This document shows positions 42,389 to 51,174 of a stretch of DNA of 64,000 nt, piece by piece. The notes beneath the pieces are model-generated. The model worked only from the letters and a program-made list of their open reading frames with translations. It did not search any database and was not told the DNA's origin. Position 1 is the first letter of the stretch; each line of letters begins with the position of its first letter. The stretch spans positions 62,001 to 126,000 of the forward strand of contig JAJJXM010000100.1 in assembly GCA_024516155.1 (NCBI GenBank), written 5' to 3'. The stretch is from Pyronema omphalodes (taxonomy: Eukaryota; Ascomycota; Pezizomycetes; Pezizales; Pyronemataceae). A program made the translations under genes and the position numbers.

Positions 42389-43528
42389 TGTAACGGCGAA
42401 CAAGGGAGAGATAGCTGACGGAGAACCTGAGGGCTCTTCTCAATTATTCACTCTTGAGTTCAATGGATATATCCTTATAATAACTTCAACGTTAGAAACT
42501 CTTAAGCTGTGTCTAGCATCAACTTAAAGACTTTCTGTGTTTAGAAGTTAAGGAAATAAACAAAGATTTCAAGGGACAAAGATATCCAAAGACGGGGACG
42601 AGAACGAGGACGTAAACAAAGATTTTCGACAAAGTATTTGAATTTGTAAATAAACAAATAACTGTGTAAGGAGAAAAGAAAAACAAAATAAACAAACAAA
42701 GAAACAATCCTCTTATATACAATTTTTCCTCCTTACACGCCGAGCCACTACTTGCAGAATTTTCCCGAAAAATAACTAAGTAAACAACGCGGTCGCGGTT
42801 GCGCGTTCTAGACGCGCTAACGCGTTCGTACCAAATTAGTGTGTTTGCGTGCACAGCCTCGTCGCGCGCTCGTTAGCGTATCTCGCGTGCGCGATAGCGT
42901 AACTCGCGTGCGCGGTAGCGTACTTTGCGTGCGCGCTAGCGTAACCCTAAGCGTAGTCACGCGCGCGCTTCCGTAACCCTAATCGTGCGCGTGCGTCCGT
43001 AACCCTAACCCTAGCTGTGCGCGTACGGTCACAAACCTAACCCTAGTTTGTGTGCGTGCGGGTGCAACCCTAACCCTAGTCACGTGAAACCAGATCAGCT
43101 GCGATTGGAAAGATGGTGCAATACTGATAAGGTCACATGACTAGATCTTATCTTATCGATAAGATGATCATGCCCTAGCCCTAGTCACGTGTGCGCACAT
43201 TAGTAGACCAGTGCGCGTGCATACTGATCTACTATTGATTAGAACACGTGACCGATCTTATCTAATCGGATAAGATGATCGGTAGACCGTAGGTATGGAA
43301 TTTCCGAAAAGGGATCCGAGCTGACCCCTAACCCTGGGGGTAAGTCACGTGACCTTTTTGACAATTTGGGAATTGAGCGCAACCCTAACCCAGGCGAGTG
43401 ACGAGTGATGATCGAAGACCGAAGGATAATAGAAATAAATAAACAAACGAGTGCTGGATAATGAAGCGAATGATAATGGGTGAATGAATGACGAGGAGGG
43501 GGAAGGTAATAATTCTCGAGCCGTGACA
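42389..43528 (-). repeat. 3' LTR of element D
   Basis: 1140 bp; on the minus strand TGTCACGG to CCGTTACA. It contains a CG-rich array of degenerate units around GCGTGCGCGNTAGCGTA (about 42860-42960), repeated CCCTAACCCTA motifs (42960-43090), CACGTG sites and GATAAG-type palindromes (43140-43290). TATATAAGA (minus, 42719-42711) lies about 42 nt before the self-priming complement (42669-42658). Confidence 0.92.
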
Positions 43529-43567
43529 GGATCCCCCTTCTTGGACTGAGCTCCGGCGAAGTAACTT

Positions 43568-46500
43568 CTAAGATAAGTTGGGGAGGGGTCCCGGTTTATC
43601 GGGATACTTTTTATGAAAGTCGTCAACGGCTTTACTGTCGAAATGGAGTTCGGCGGGTTCCCAATCGGGCATATCGTATCCAACCCATTTAACCATATAC
43701 TGAAGTTTCTTCCGGTGAATTCGGGAGTCGAGGATAGCTTCGATGAAGTATTCGTCTTCACCGTCGATTTCCACCGGAGGTGGTGGGTCTGATTGTTGAC
43801 CGGGGTAGGGGTCATTCGCAGCGGGTTCCAATAAGGAAACATGTTGAACGTTGTGACATTTCATTGTCGGAGGTAGTTCTAATCGATAGGCATAGGGGGA
43901 TACTTTGGCGATAATCTTGAGGGGTCCGTAACGTTTGTTGTCTAGTTTCCGGGAGGGTCGACGGGTTTTCCAATTACGGGCATTCATCCATACCAGATCT
44001 CCGGGTTGATAATTCGGTGACGGGAGTCGATGTTTATCGGCATTCTCTTGATAACGTAGATTAGCTCTGTTGATCTCAGCTCGTAAATGGTTATGGATTT
44101 CGGCGAGGGTTTTCGAAGTTGTGAGGGCCCGTCGATCGTTTACGTCGTTCGTAGCTGCTGGAAGTAAATCGAATTGACAACGGGGGTCGAATCCTTTATT
44201 GGCAAAGAACGGGGAAGTTCCCGTTGTCTCGGATGCTTGGTTATTCGCAGCGAATTCCGCCAATGGTAACCAGTCAGCCCAATCGTCTTGAAGGTAGTTG
44301 ACGTGAGCTCGGAGGTATTGTTCCATAATGGCGTTCATTCGTTCTGTTTGGCCGTCCGTTTGGGGATGGAATGCTGTAGATAATCGAGGCTCGATTCCCA
44401 AACGTCGACAGAGATTCTTCCAAAACAAAGCAGCGAATTGGGGTCCTCGATCAGAGATAATGGTAAGAGGGAGTCCATGCAATCGAAAGATGTGGGCAAT
44501 AAACAAAGACGATAACTCCTTTGCGTCGATGTCTGTTCGACAGGCAATCAGATGTCGTTCTTTGGTTAATCTATCCACAACTACCCAAATTGCATCACAC
44601 CCATTGGACCACGGTAATCCTGTTACGAAGTCCATTGATATGTCTTGCCAGGGTCTTTCTGGAATAGGTAGTGGACGTAGGATACCAAACGGGGCATGTC
44701 TGGTAGGTTTCGAACGTTGGCAGGTATGACAATTTGGAATATATCTTTCCACGTCTGTCCTCATCTGGGGCCACGTATAGGTTCTTGAGAGGTATTCTAA
44801 TGTTTTAGATCTACCTGGGTGTCCAGCCGTAGGAGAGTCGTGGTGTTGTTGCATTAGGTGTAATCGTAGAGGTTCGTAATTCGGGACCCATAAACATCCC
44901 CGGTAGAGTAAACGGTTATTGTTTACTGTACATTCAGCTAATGTAATGTCTTTACAATAACGAGTGTTATTGTTTAGCATTTCAATAACCTTAATGGGGA
45001 ATGGGTCTTTCTCGTAGGCTTCTGTGAAGAGCTGGGATAAGGTGGGGTTTGTTTGTTGTGGGTCCGGTATTACGGTTTGTTGCGAATTCGTTATTGTTTG
45101 TTGATTACTGGGGGTAACAGCCGCAGCGTGAAGGATATTTTCTGGCTTAATGATCGTTGTGTGGTTCTCGAGGGAGCGTTCATCCCCCTCTTTAGGCAGA
45201 TCTCCGGATCGACGAGTCAGTGCGTCTGGTTTACCGCCTGCGGTACCGGGGCGGTAAACAATCTTAAAATTAAACTGAGACAAGAACTGGGACCAACGGG
45301 CTTGACGGCGGTTCAAGAGCTTTGTCGAAGTGAAATATTCCAGATTCTTATGATCTGACAGTACTCGAATGGGGTTAATAACAGATTGCAATTCGGGACG
45401 CCATTCTTCGAAGGCCCAGACGATAGCCATGAGTTCTTTATCGTATATCTCATAATTACATTCGGCGGGGGAATGTTTCTTTGAGAAGTAAGCAATGGGA
45501 TGTAAGATTCCTTCATCATCATATTGAGAAAGAACTCCGGCGGAGACATAATCAGAAGCATCGGTTTCGACAATAACATCCCGGTCTGGGTCGAAACGAG
45601 CCAAAACGGGGGCGGATGTAAATGTTGATTTCAATTCCTCAAAGGCCTGTTGTTGGGATTCTGACCAGACGAAAGGAACTCCTTTACGTGTGAGTAACGT
45701 GAGAGGTTGGACTATTTTTGAATAGTTCTTAACGAAACGTCGGTAGAAGTTTGCAAATCCCAAAAACGCTCTAACATCTTTGAGGTTCCGGGGAGATTCC
45801 CAATCTCGAACTGCAGTAATCTTCTCAGGGTCCATCTTTATACCTTCTGTACTAATGATGAGTCCTAAGTATTTTACTTCCTTCTGGTGGAACTCGCATT
45901 TCTCTGGTTTGAGATGTAACCCTGCTTTTTCGAATGCTTCGAGAATCAATTTAACATGTTGTTTATGTTCTTCGAGATTATCCGAATAGATCAGGGTGTC
46001 ATCCAAATAGGCAGTACAGAATCGATCAAGGTAAGGTGCCAATACGTCGTTAATGAAGTTCTGAAACGTAGCAGGGGCATTGGTAAGTCCGAAAGGCATA
46101 ACCAATGATTCGAATAATCCGTACCGGGTACGAAAAGCGGTTTTCCATTCTTCCCCATTTGCCATACGTATTAAGTTATACGCCCCCCTAATGTCGAGCT
46201 TAGTGAACCACTTAGCTCTTGAAAGGTTCATTAAGGTATCCTGCATCAGGGGAAGAGGGTAGCGATTCTTGATCGTTCCGGCGTTGATTCCTCGATAATC
46301 GACCACCAAACGTAATGAACCGTCGCCTTTCTTTACGAAAAGAATGGGAGCGGCCGCTGGGGACGAAGAAGCACGGATGAAACCTTTGGTAAGATTCTCA
46401 TCTAACCAACGTTTCAATTCCTCCAACTCTGGACGTGATAGGGAGTAAAGAGGACCGAAGGGAGGCTGAAAACCATCGCCGAGTGATATCTTGTGATCCG

Positions 46501-47290
46501 ACGGTCGATGGGGCGGTAACTTATCGGCGTTGACTTTTTCGAAGATTCCCAAGTACTGGTGATATTCGGGTGGTACAATAGTCTTAAGATCCGGTTCCTC
46601 TTTCTCTGGTTGAAGAGCTGTGGTGATTTCATTCAAAGATAAGGAGAATTGTTCGACTTTTCCGTAACGGTTGTTGGCATTGTTTACAATTCGTCGAAAC
46701 GTCGTAGCTGAAATGGCACAGATCTTATTCTGTTGTTTCGGAGCAATACCCTTAACAGGGGTGGGTGTTAACGTGGTTCGGTGGGGGAGGCAGTTCGGTG
46801 ATGAGAATTTGATATCGTTATCGGCGAAGTTTATTGTAACATCGTGTTTACGAAGCCATGGGATTCCTAAAACGAGGGGATAATGACCAAGCCGAGTAAC
46901 ATAGGCAGTTAGTAATTCATGATGGTCTCCTATTGTACATTCGACTTCAACGTATTCGAGGATGTCTCCTGATGAAATGGGTCGTCCATCAATTACTTCG
47001 ACCATTTTGGGGTTTTTCAATTGATAACGGGGGAAGTTGTGTTGGCGTGCGAAGTCTTCGTTCATGAAGGAAATTCCTGTGCATCCGCAGTCTACGAGAG
47101 CATGAGTATCGATCTTGGTATTGTGTTCAGTTAGTGTACATGGCACGACCAAATGATTCCCATCCAATTCGTTTTCTTGTTTACTTAACAAAGAACTAGC
47201 GGATACATAAACGATTTCCTGAGATGAAACGAAAGACGAGGCAGGGGCTGGTCCAACAACAGAGCCAACAGGCTGTTGATGGACTACTCT
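43568..47290 (-). CDS. element D pol: PR, RT, RNase H, INT, chromodomain, 1240 aa
   Basis: Open from the predicted frameshift (47290) to the stop at 43568. Protease with ALVDCGCTGISF (Cys after Asp, as in A/B/C), RT with CTAYLDDTLIYSD, RNase H (ETDASDYVSAGVL), integrase finger (HHDSPTAGHPG to CHTCQRSK), core motifs (SMDFVTGLP, SDRGPQFA), then a chromodomain (DEYFIEAILDSR, MVKWVGYDMPDWEP). All catalytic positions look intact. Only 39 bp separate the stop from the 3' LTR, so there is no room for an ORF3. Confidence 0.93.
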   Translation of the reverse strand, partial: RVVHQQPVGSVVGPAPASSFVSSQEIVYVSASSLLSKQENELDGNHLVVPCTLTEHNTKIDTHALVDCGCTGISFMNEDFARQHNFPRYQLKNPKMVEVIDGRPISSGDILEYVEVECTIGDHHELLTAYVTRLGHYPLVLGIPWLRKHDVTINFADNDIKFSSPNCLPHRTTLTPTPVKGIAPKQQNKICAISATTFRRIVNNANNRYGKVEQFSLSLNEITTALQPEKEEPDLKTIVPPEYHQYLGIFEKVNADKLPPHRPSDHKISLGDGFQPPFGPLYSLSRPELEELKRWLDENLTKGFIRASSSPAAAPILFVKKGDGSLRLVVDYRGINAGTIKNRYPLPLMQDTLMNLSRAKWFTKLDIRGAYNLIRMANGEEWKTAFRTRYGLFESLVMPFGLTNAPATFQNFINDVLAPYLDRFCTAYLDDTLIYSDNLEEHKQHVKLILEAFEKAGLHLKPEKCEFHQKEVKYLGLIISTEGIKMDPEKITAVRDWESPRNLKDVRAFLGFANFYRRFVKNYSKIVQPLTLLTRKGVPFVWSESQQQAFEELKSTFTSAPVLARFDPDRDVIVETDASDYVSAGVLSQYDDEGILHPIAYFSKKHSPAECNYEIYDKELMAIVWAFEEWRPELQSVINPIRVLSDHKNLEYFTSTKLLNRRQARWSQFLSQFNFKIVYRPGTAGGKPDALTRRSGDLPKEGDERSLENHTTIIKPENILHAAAVTPSNQQTITNSQQTVIPDPQQTNPTLSQLFTEAYEKDPFPIKVIEMLNNNTRYCKDITLAECTVNNNRLLYRGCLWVPNYEPLRLHLMQQHHDSPTAGHPGRSKTLEYLSRTYTWPQMRTDVERYIPNCHTCQRSKPTRHAPFGILRPLPIPERPWQDISMDFVTGLPWSNGCDAIWVVVDRLTKERHLIACRTDIDAKELSSLFIAHIFRLHGLPLTIISDRGPQFAALFWKNLCRRLGIEPRLSTAFHPQTDGQTERMNAIMEQYLRAHVNYLQDDWADWLPLAEFAANNQASETTGTSPFFANKGFDPRCQFDLLPAATNDVNDRRALTTSKTLAEIHNHLRAEINRANLRYQENADKHRLPSPNYQPGDLVWMNARNWKTRRPSRKLDNKRYGPLKIIAKVSPYAYRLELPPTMKCHNVQHVSLLEPAANDPYPGQQSDPPPPVEIDGEDEYFIEAILDSRIHRKKLQYMVKWVGYDMPDWEPAELHFDSKAVDDFHKKYPDKPGPLPNLS

Positions 47291-47296
47291 TTTCCC
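47251..47296 (-). promoter_or_regulatory. predicted -1 frameshift signal, element D
   Basis: GGGAAAA (47296-47290) in the gag frame, then GAGTA, then GTCCATCAACAG (47284-47273), which pairs with CTGTTGTTGGAC (47262-47251) with one T-T mismatch. Same heptamer as in A, B and C but an unrelated stem sequence. Confidence 0.75.
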
Positions 47297-48402
47297 TGGT
47301 CGACGTCGGGGTTTGTTGGGATATCCAAAACCTCGGCGGCGGCTAGGCGAATCTTGCGGGAGTTGTTTGCTGCCAACGTAGAACATTCGTTCTTGAAATG
47401 ATCGGCTGATCCACAATAAAGACAAAGCCCCTTAGCCATTCGTTCATCACGACGGCGTTGGTTCTGAGCCTTTTGGGAAGCTGATAGGTCCATGGGGGCC
47501 GATCCGTAATTACCACTATTGGTATTCGTTGGGTGGGACGCCGGGCGAGACGGCGTGGAGCTGGAACGACTGGGGACCGAAGAAACGTGCCGCTTTGTGG
47601 TGTTTGAATGAGCTCGAATTCTGTAATCTAGCTTCATACAAAGATCCACAAACTTGGTGAAGTTCTGAGGTTCTTCGGCTTGGTAAACAAGACTGGTCTG
47701 AAGGTCTCGAGAGAGTCCACGCTTCAGAGCAGCCTTCTTTGCGTTTTCGTCGTAGTTCAAGATAGCCATTAATCGTTGGAATTCTGCGTAGTATTGGCTA
47801 AACTCACGGTTGCCCTGTTGAAGTTTATCCAATTCCGCAGATGCAGTACCAACTTGATCAGGATCTCCGAAGGCAGCTTCCAGAATTGTAATGAGAGCCT
47901 CAACGTCCTTAAGCTTAATCTTATCTGTAAGGACGTAGGGTTGAATTTGATTCTGAGCGTTGCCTTTGAGATAACCATAAGTATAACGTAGCTTATGTTG
48001 ATCATCGGTAAAACGGGAGGAGTCTCCGGCGAGCTTGGATCTGACCTTCGAGATGAAGTTCAAGAGTTCCTTGCGTTCACCAGAGAACTCAGGTGGGTGA
48101 GGTAATTCGATGGGACGGGTATTCGGAAGGGGACCGTTTTTCGTAAGGGCTTGTAGGAGTCGAACGGAGGCGTTGGCGCTTTCGAGATCCCTTTCCAAAT
48201 CGGTAATTCGTTGAGCGTAGAGGGAGTTGTCCTTTCGAGCTTCTGTGAGTTCGGCTCGGAGGTCGTCCCTAAGTTGACAGTCTCGTTCGTATTCTTTTAC
48301 GGCATTGCGGACCAATTTGATCTTCGTGGGGTCCTGTTCGACCTCTAACCTTTCGGCTTCGTTGAGGTACAGGGCCACGACGACCTTGTTGTTTTGGTCC
48401 AT
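47284..48402 (-). CDS. element D gag, 372 aa
   Basis: ATG at 48402. The N-terminal coiled-coil-like region (about residues 30-80, ERDCQLRDDLRAELTEARKD) is followed by a gag domain (FSGERKELLNFISKVRSKL) and a zinc knuckle near the C-terminus (CLYCGSADHFKNEC). It ends two codons after the slippery heptamer. A normal AUG start, unlike A/B/C. Confidence 0.9.
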   Translation of the reverse strand: MDQNNKVVVALYLNEAERLEVEQDPTKIKLVRNAVKEYERDCQLRDDLRAELTEARKDNSLYAQRITDLERDLESANASVRLLQALTKNGPLPNTRPIELPHPPEFSGERKELLNFISKVRSKLAGDSSRFTDDQHKLRYTYGYLKGNAQNQIQPYVLTDKIKLKDVEALITILEAAFGDPDQVGTASAELDKLQQGNREFSQYYAEFQRLMAILNYDENAKKAALKRGLSRDLQTSLVYQAEEPQNFTKFVDLCMKLDYRIRAHSNTTKRHVSSVPSRSSSTPSRPASHPTNTNSGNYGSAPMDLSASQKAQNQRRRDERMAKGLCLYCGSADHFKNECSTLAANNSRKIRLAAAEVLDIPTNPDVDQGKE

Positions 48403-48631
48403 TTCGAGGGATTAACGGAGGTGCCAGATGTTGGTTTCGTCGTTGTATTGAATTCGAGTTGCTGCGTATTCGTTTCCGAGTCGTCGAGCAATTTCGATTT
48501 CGTCAAGGACGACGGGGTTTTCGAGGGAACGGAAGATCGGTAATAGATTGATGAATTCGTAGAACCAGAGGTTGTGAAGCATGTAAAGCTTGTTGTAATC
48601 GAGAGTTGACGGTAGAGCCGGCAGGTCTTGA

Positions 48632-48643
48632 TTACACAGTTAT
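48632..48643 (-). promoter_or_regulatory. primer-binding site of D, complementary to its own LTR
   Basis: On the minus strand ATAACTGTGTAA starts three bases after the LTR end. The exact complement TTACACAGTTAT is in the 5' LTR (48926-48915) and the 3' LTR (42669-42658): a 12-nt self-priming pair. Confidence 0.75.
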
Positions 48644-48645
48644 GT

Positions 48646-49238
48646 TGTAACGGCGAACAAGGGAGAGATAGCTGACGGAGAACCTGAGGGCTCTTCTCAA
48701 TTATTCACTCTTGAGTTCAATGGATATATCCTTATAATAACTTCAACGTTAGAAACTCTTAAGCTGTGTCTAGCATCAACTTAAAGACTTTCTGTGTTTA
48801 GAAGTTAAGGAAATAAACAAAGATTTCAAGGGACAAAGAGATCCAAAGACGGGGACGAGAACGAGGACGTAAACAAAGATTTTCGACAAAGTATTTGAAT
48901 TTGTAAATAAACAAATAACTGTGTAAGGAGAAAAGAAAAACAAAATAAACAAACAAAGAAACAATCCTCTTATATACAATTTTTCCTCCTTACACGCCAA
49001 GCCACTACTTGCAGAATTTTCCCGAAAAATAACTAAGTAAACAACGCGGTCGCGGTTGCGCGTTCTAGACGCGCTAACGCGTTCGTACCAAATTAGCGTG
49101 TTTGCGTGCACAGCCTCGTCGCGCGCTCGTTAGCGTATCTCGCGTGCGCGATAGCGTAACTCGCGTGCGCGGTAGCGTACTTCGCGTGCGCGCTAGCGTA
49201 ACCCTAAGCGTAGTCACGCGCGCGCTTCCGTAACCCTA
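48646..49238 (-). repeat. 5' LTR of element D, part 1
   Basis: 593 bp (U5 side), interrupted at CCCTA (49234-49238) by element C; the other 547 bp are at 56941-57487. Confidence 0.92.
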
Positions 49239-49974
49239 TGTCACGAACCGCTAGGGATATGCTTCTGGGAGGGATTGTAACCACAGCTGGGCTGTGGTTC
49301 GTGGGTGTGACGCTGGGGATGGCGTACGTCACGGTTAGGGTTTAAGCGAAGAGGTGGAGCTAGGGCTAGGCGAGAGGAGTTAGGGTTAAGCGAGGACAAG
49401 GCGGTAAGTGCGGGGTGGAACGAGGAGGGTTTCCTCGAGGTTTGGGTTATGTTTTGCTTATGTTTTGTATTGTGTTTTGCTTATGTTTTGTATTTGTTTT
49501 GTATTATGTTTTGGTTTATGTTTGTAATGTGTTTTAGTTAGGTTTTGGGAGTCACGGTGGAGCGAAGGGTGTCTCATGATGGATGGAATATCTGCGGGTC
49601 AGATGAAGTTGGGAAATCACATGAGCACAGGGACAAAGGTATATAAGGGGACATTTGTATTTCATTAGTCTAGTACGCAATCAATTATCTATTTACACAA
49701 ATCCTATCTACACACTGCAGTTCTATCATCTAAACCGTGACCACAAACCCAGCCCATCCCAACATACTCACCCATCCCGAATACCTACCTATTCCCCCAC
49801 CCAGATCCCCATCCGACGATCCTATCAGAGGCAACGCTGCAGGGACATCCTGTGTACAAGGTAAGTACTGCCTGAGCCCGTGACTAACTCACCTAGAAGT
49901 CCAGAGCCGAACCCGATTGCATAGCAATCCGACGGTTGTATCGCCTGTCGGCCGTGTGTAGCCGGATTTTGACA
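49239..49974 (+). repeat. 5' LTR of element C
   Basis: TGTCACGAACC to TTTTGACA. TATATAAG at 49640-49647; ACGCAATCAA at 49675-49684 is the reverse complement of the PBS (49976-49985). An intron-like stretch (GTAAGT, ACTAAC, TAG; 36 nt) is at 49861-49896. Several TTAGGG motifs lie near the start. Confidence 0.93.
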
Positions 49975-49975
49975 T

Positions 49976-49985
49976 TTGATTGCGT
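49976..49985 (+). promoter_or_regulatory. primer-binding site of C, complementary to its own LTR
   Basis: TTGATTGCGT, identical to the site in A/B although the LTRs are otherwise different. Pairs with ACGCAATCAA 35 nt after the start of the TATA box. Confidence 0.75.
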
Positions 49986-50068
49986 CCTCCGAACGACACC
50001 CGATACAACAAAGGAAGCACGAAGGGCTTCAACCACAACTAAGGAAAAAATAAGAAACAACCAATACC

Positions 50069-51151
50069 GTGGATCCGTTCCGATTGCAGGAGCTGAGCGA
50101 GGTTATCGAAAGGGAAGCCACCGGTCCAGCGAGCCCAGTAACCCCCGAACACCGATCCCGCCCACAGACTCCGGATTCACCGGGACCAGCGCAGATTCCC
50201 GAGGACATAGCCTCCATAATGGCCTCTCAACAGGGAACGAGCGGTATGACGCCACCCTCGGTCGTGATGACCCAGGAGCAGCTTCAACAACTGTTCCAAC
50301 AACTCACATATCGACCCTCCCCGACCAGTAATCCCAAGGTCGAGGATCCCGAACTCTATCACGGCGAGAGGACGAAGCTTCGGGCTTTCCTAACTCAGTG
50401 CGAGCTGAAGTTCAACTGTGAACCGAACAGGTTCGACAGTGATATTAAAAAGGTTAATTACGCCAGTTCGCGGTGCCGGGGAAATGCGTGGTCATGGATT
50501 GAACCCTCCATCGAGAGAGGGAGGAGCACGTACACCACCTGGGAGGCATTCAAGACTGCCGTCTCGAGAGCATTTGGAGAGGCGGATTCCAGGGAAGTAG
50601 CGAGGAGGAAATTCAAAAATGTCCGTCAGGGAAATCGGTCCGCCGCAGCGTATTGGGCCGAGTTCCAGAGAATCATCGCGGACCTGCGTTACAACGACGA
50701 AATCTACATTGATCAGTTCAGCGATGGACTTCATGTGGACGTACAAAGGCAACTCGCCATCCTCGAGACCCGTCCGACGAAGATAATCGATTTCGCAAAC
50801 AAAGCAATTGCATTGGACAACCGGCTGTTCAATTTCCGGACCCTGCGAAACCGATTCGAACCTCAGTACCAGAATTTCCATCCGAGGAACGGCCACCAGG
50901 GATCGACCTTCTCGGAACCCGAGCCGATGGAACTGGATGCCACTCGGAGGGGCAGGCCTAGGGATAGGACCGAGGAAGAGAAACGACGAAAAAACAACGA
51001 GTGTTTCAACTGCGGGAAGACGGGCCACTATGCCGCCAAATGCCCCCACAAGAAACCAATGGGGGAACGACGAACGTACCGGGCGGCAGAAGCCAACATC
51101 GACGAGGAACAAGTCGAAGAAAGAGCGGGAAAAGAGGATCCCCAGGAGTAA
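50069..51151 (+). CDS. element C gag, 360 aa, proposed GTG start
   Basis: GTG at 50069 has A at -3 and G at +4; a TAA lies in frame six codons upstream, and no ATG occurs between the presumed RNA start (about 49672) and 50219, the first in-frame ATG (310-aa form). The residues from GTG to ATG resemble the matching part of A/B gag (SPVTPE, SRPQTP), so they are probably translated. The gag domain (YHGERTKLRAFLTQCELKFN) is followed by a CCHC knuckle (CFNCGKTGHYAAKC). It ends at TAA inside the frameshift hairpin. Confidence 0.88.
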   Translation: MDPFRLQELSEVIEREATGPASPVTPEHRSRPQTPDSPGPAQIPEDIASIMASQQGTSGMTPPSVVMTQEQLQQLFQQLTYRPSPTSNPKVEDPELYHGERTKLRAFLTQCELKFNCEPNRFDSDIKKVNYASSRCRGNAWSWIEPSIERGRSTYTTWEAFKTAVSRAFGEADSREVARRKFKNVRQGNRSAAAYWAEFQRIIADLRYNDEIYIDQFSDGLHVDVQRQLAILETRPTKIIDFANKAIALDNRLFNFRTLRNRFEPQYQNFHPRNGHQGSTFSEPEPMELDATRRGRPRDRTEEEKRRKNNECFNCGKTGHYAAKCPHKKPMGERRTYRAAEANIDEEQVEERAGKEDPQE

Positions 51152-51174
51152 AAAAACAAGGTGGACTTCTGGGG
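51127..51174 (+). promoter_or_regulatory. predicted -1 frameshift signal, element C
   Basis: GGGAAAA (51127-51133), a 6-nt spacer, then CCCCAGGAGT (51140-51149) pairing with ACTTCTGGGG (51165-51174) across a 15-nt loop. Relative to A one A-U pair has become G-C by changes on both sides and one pair is G-U, which supports a real RNA structure. Confidence 0.85.

Noticed and set aside
42960..43090. Telomere or chromosome end at the CCCTAA repeats
   Set aside because: The motifs are short, degenerate and inside both LTRs of element D, so they are part of the LTR.
51150..51157. A-rich run ending AAAAAAC just after the C gag stop, as a slippery site
   Set aside because: It lies beyond the gag TAA, so gag ribosomes would terminate first. 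GGGAAAA upstream is in frame, before the stop and conserved.
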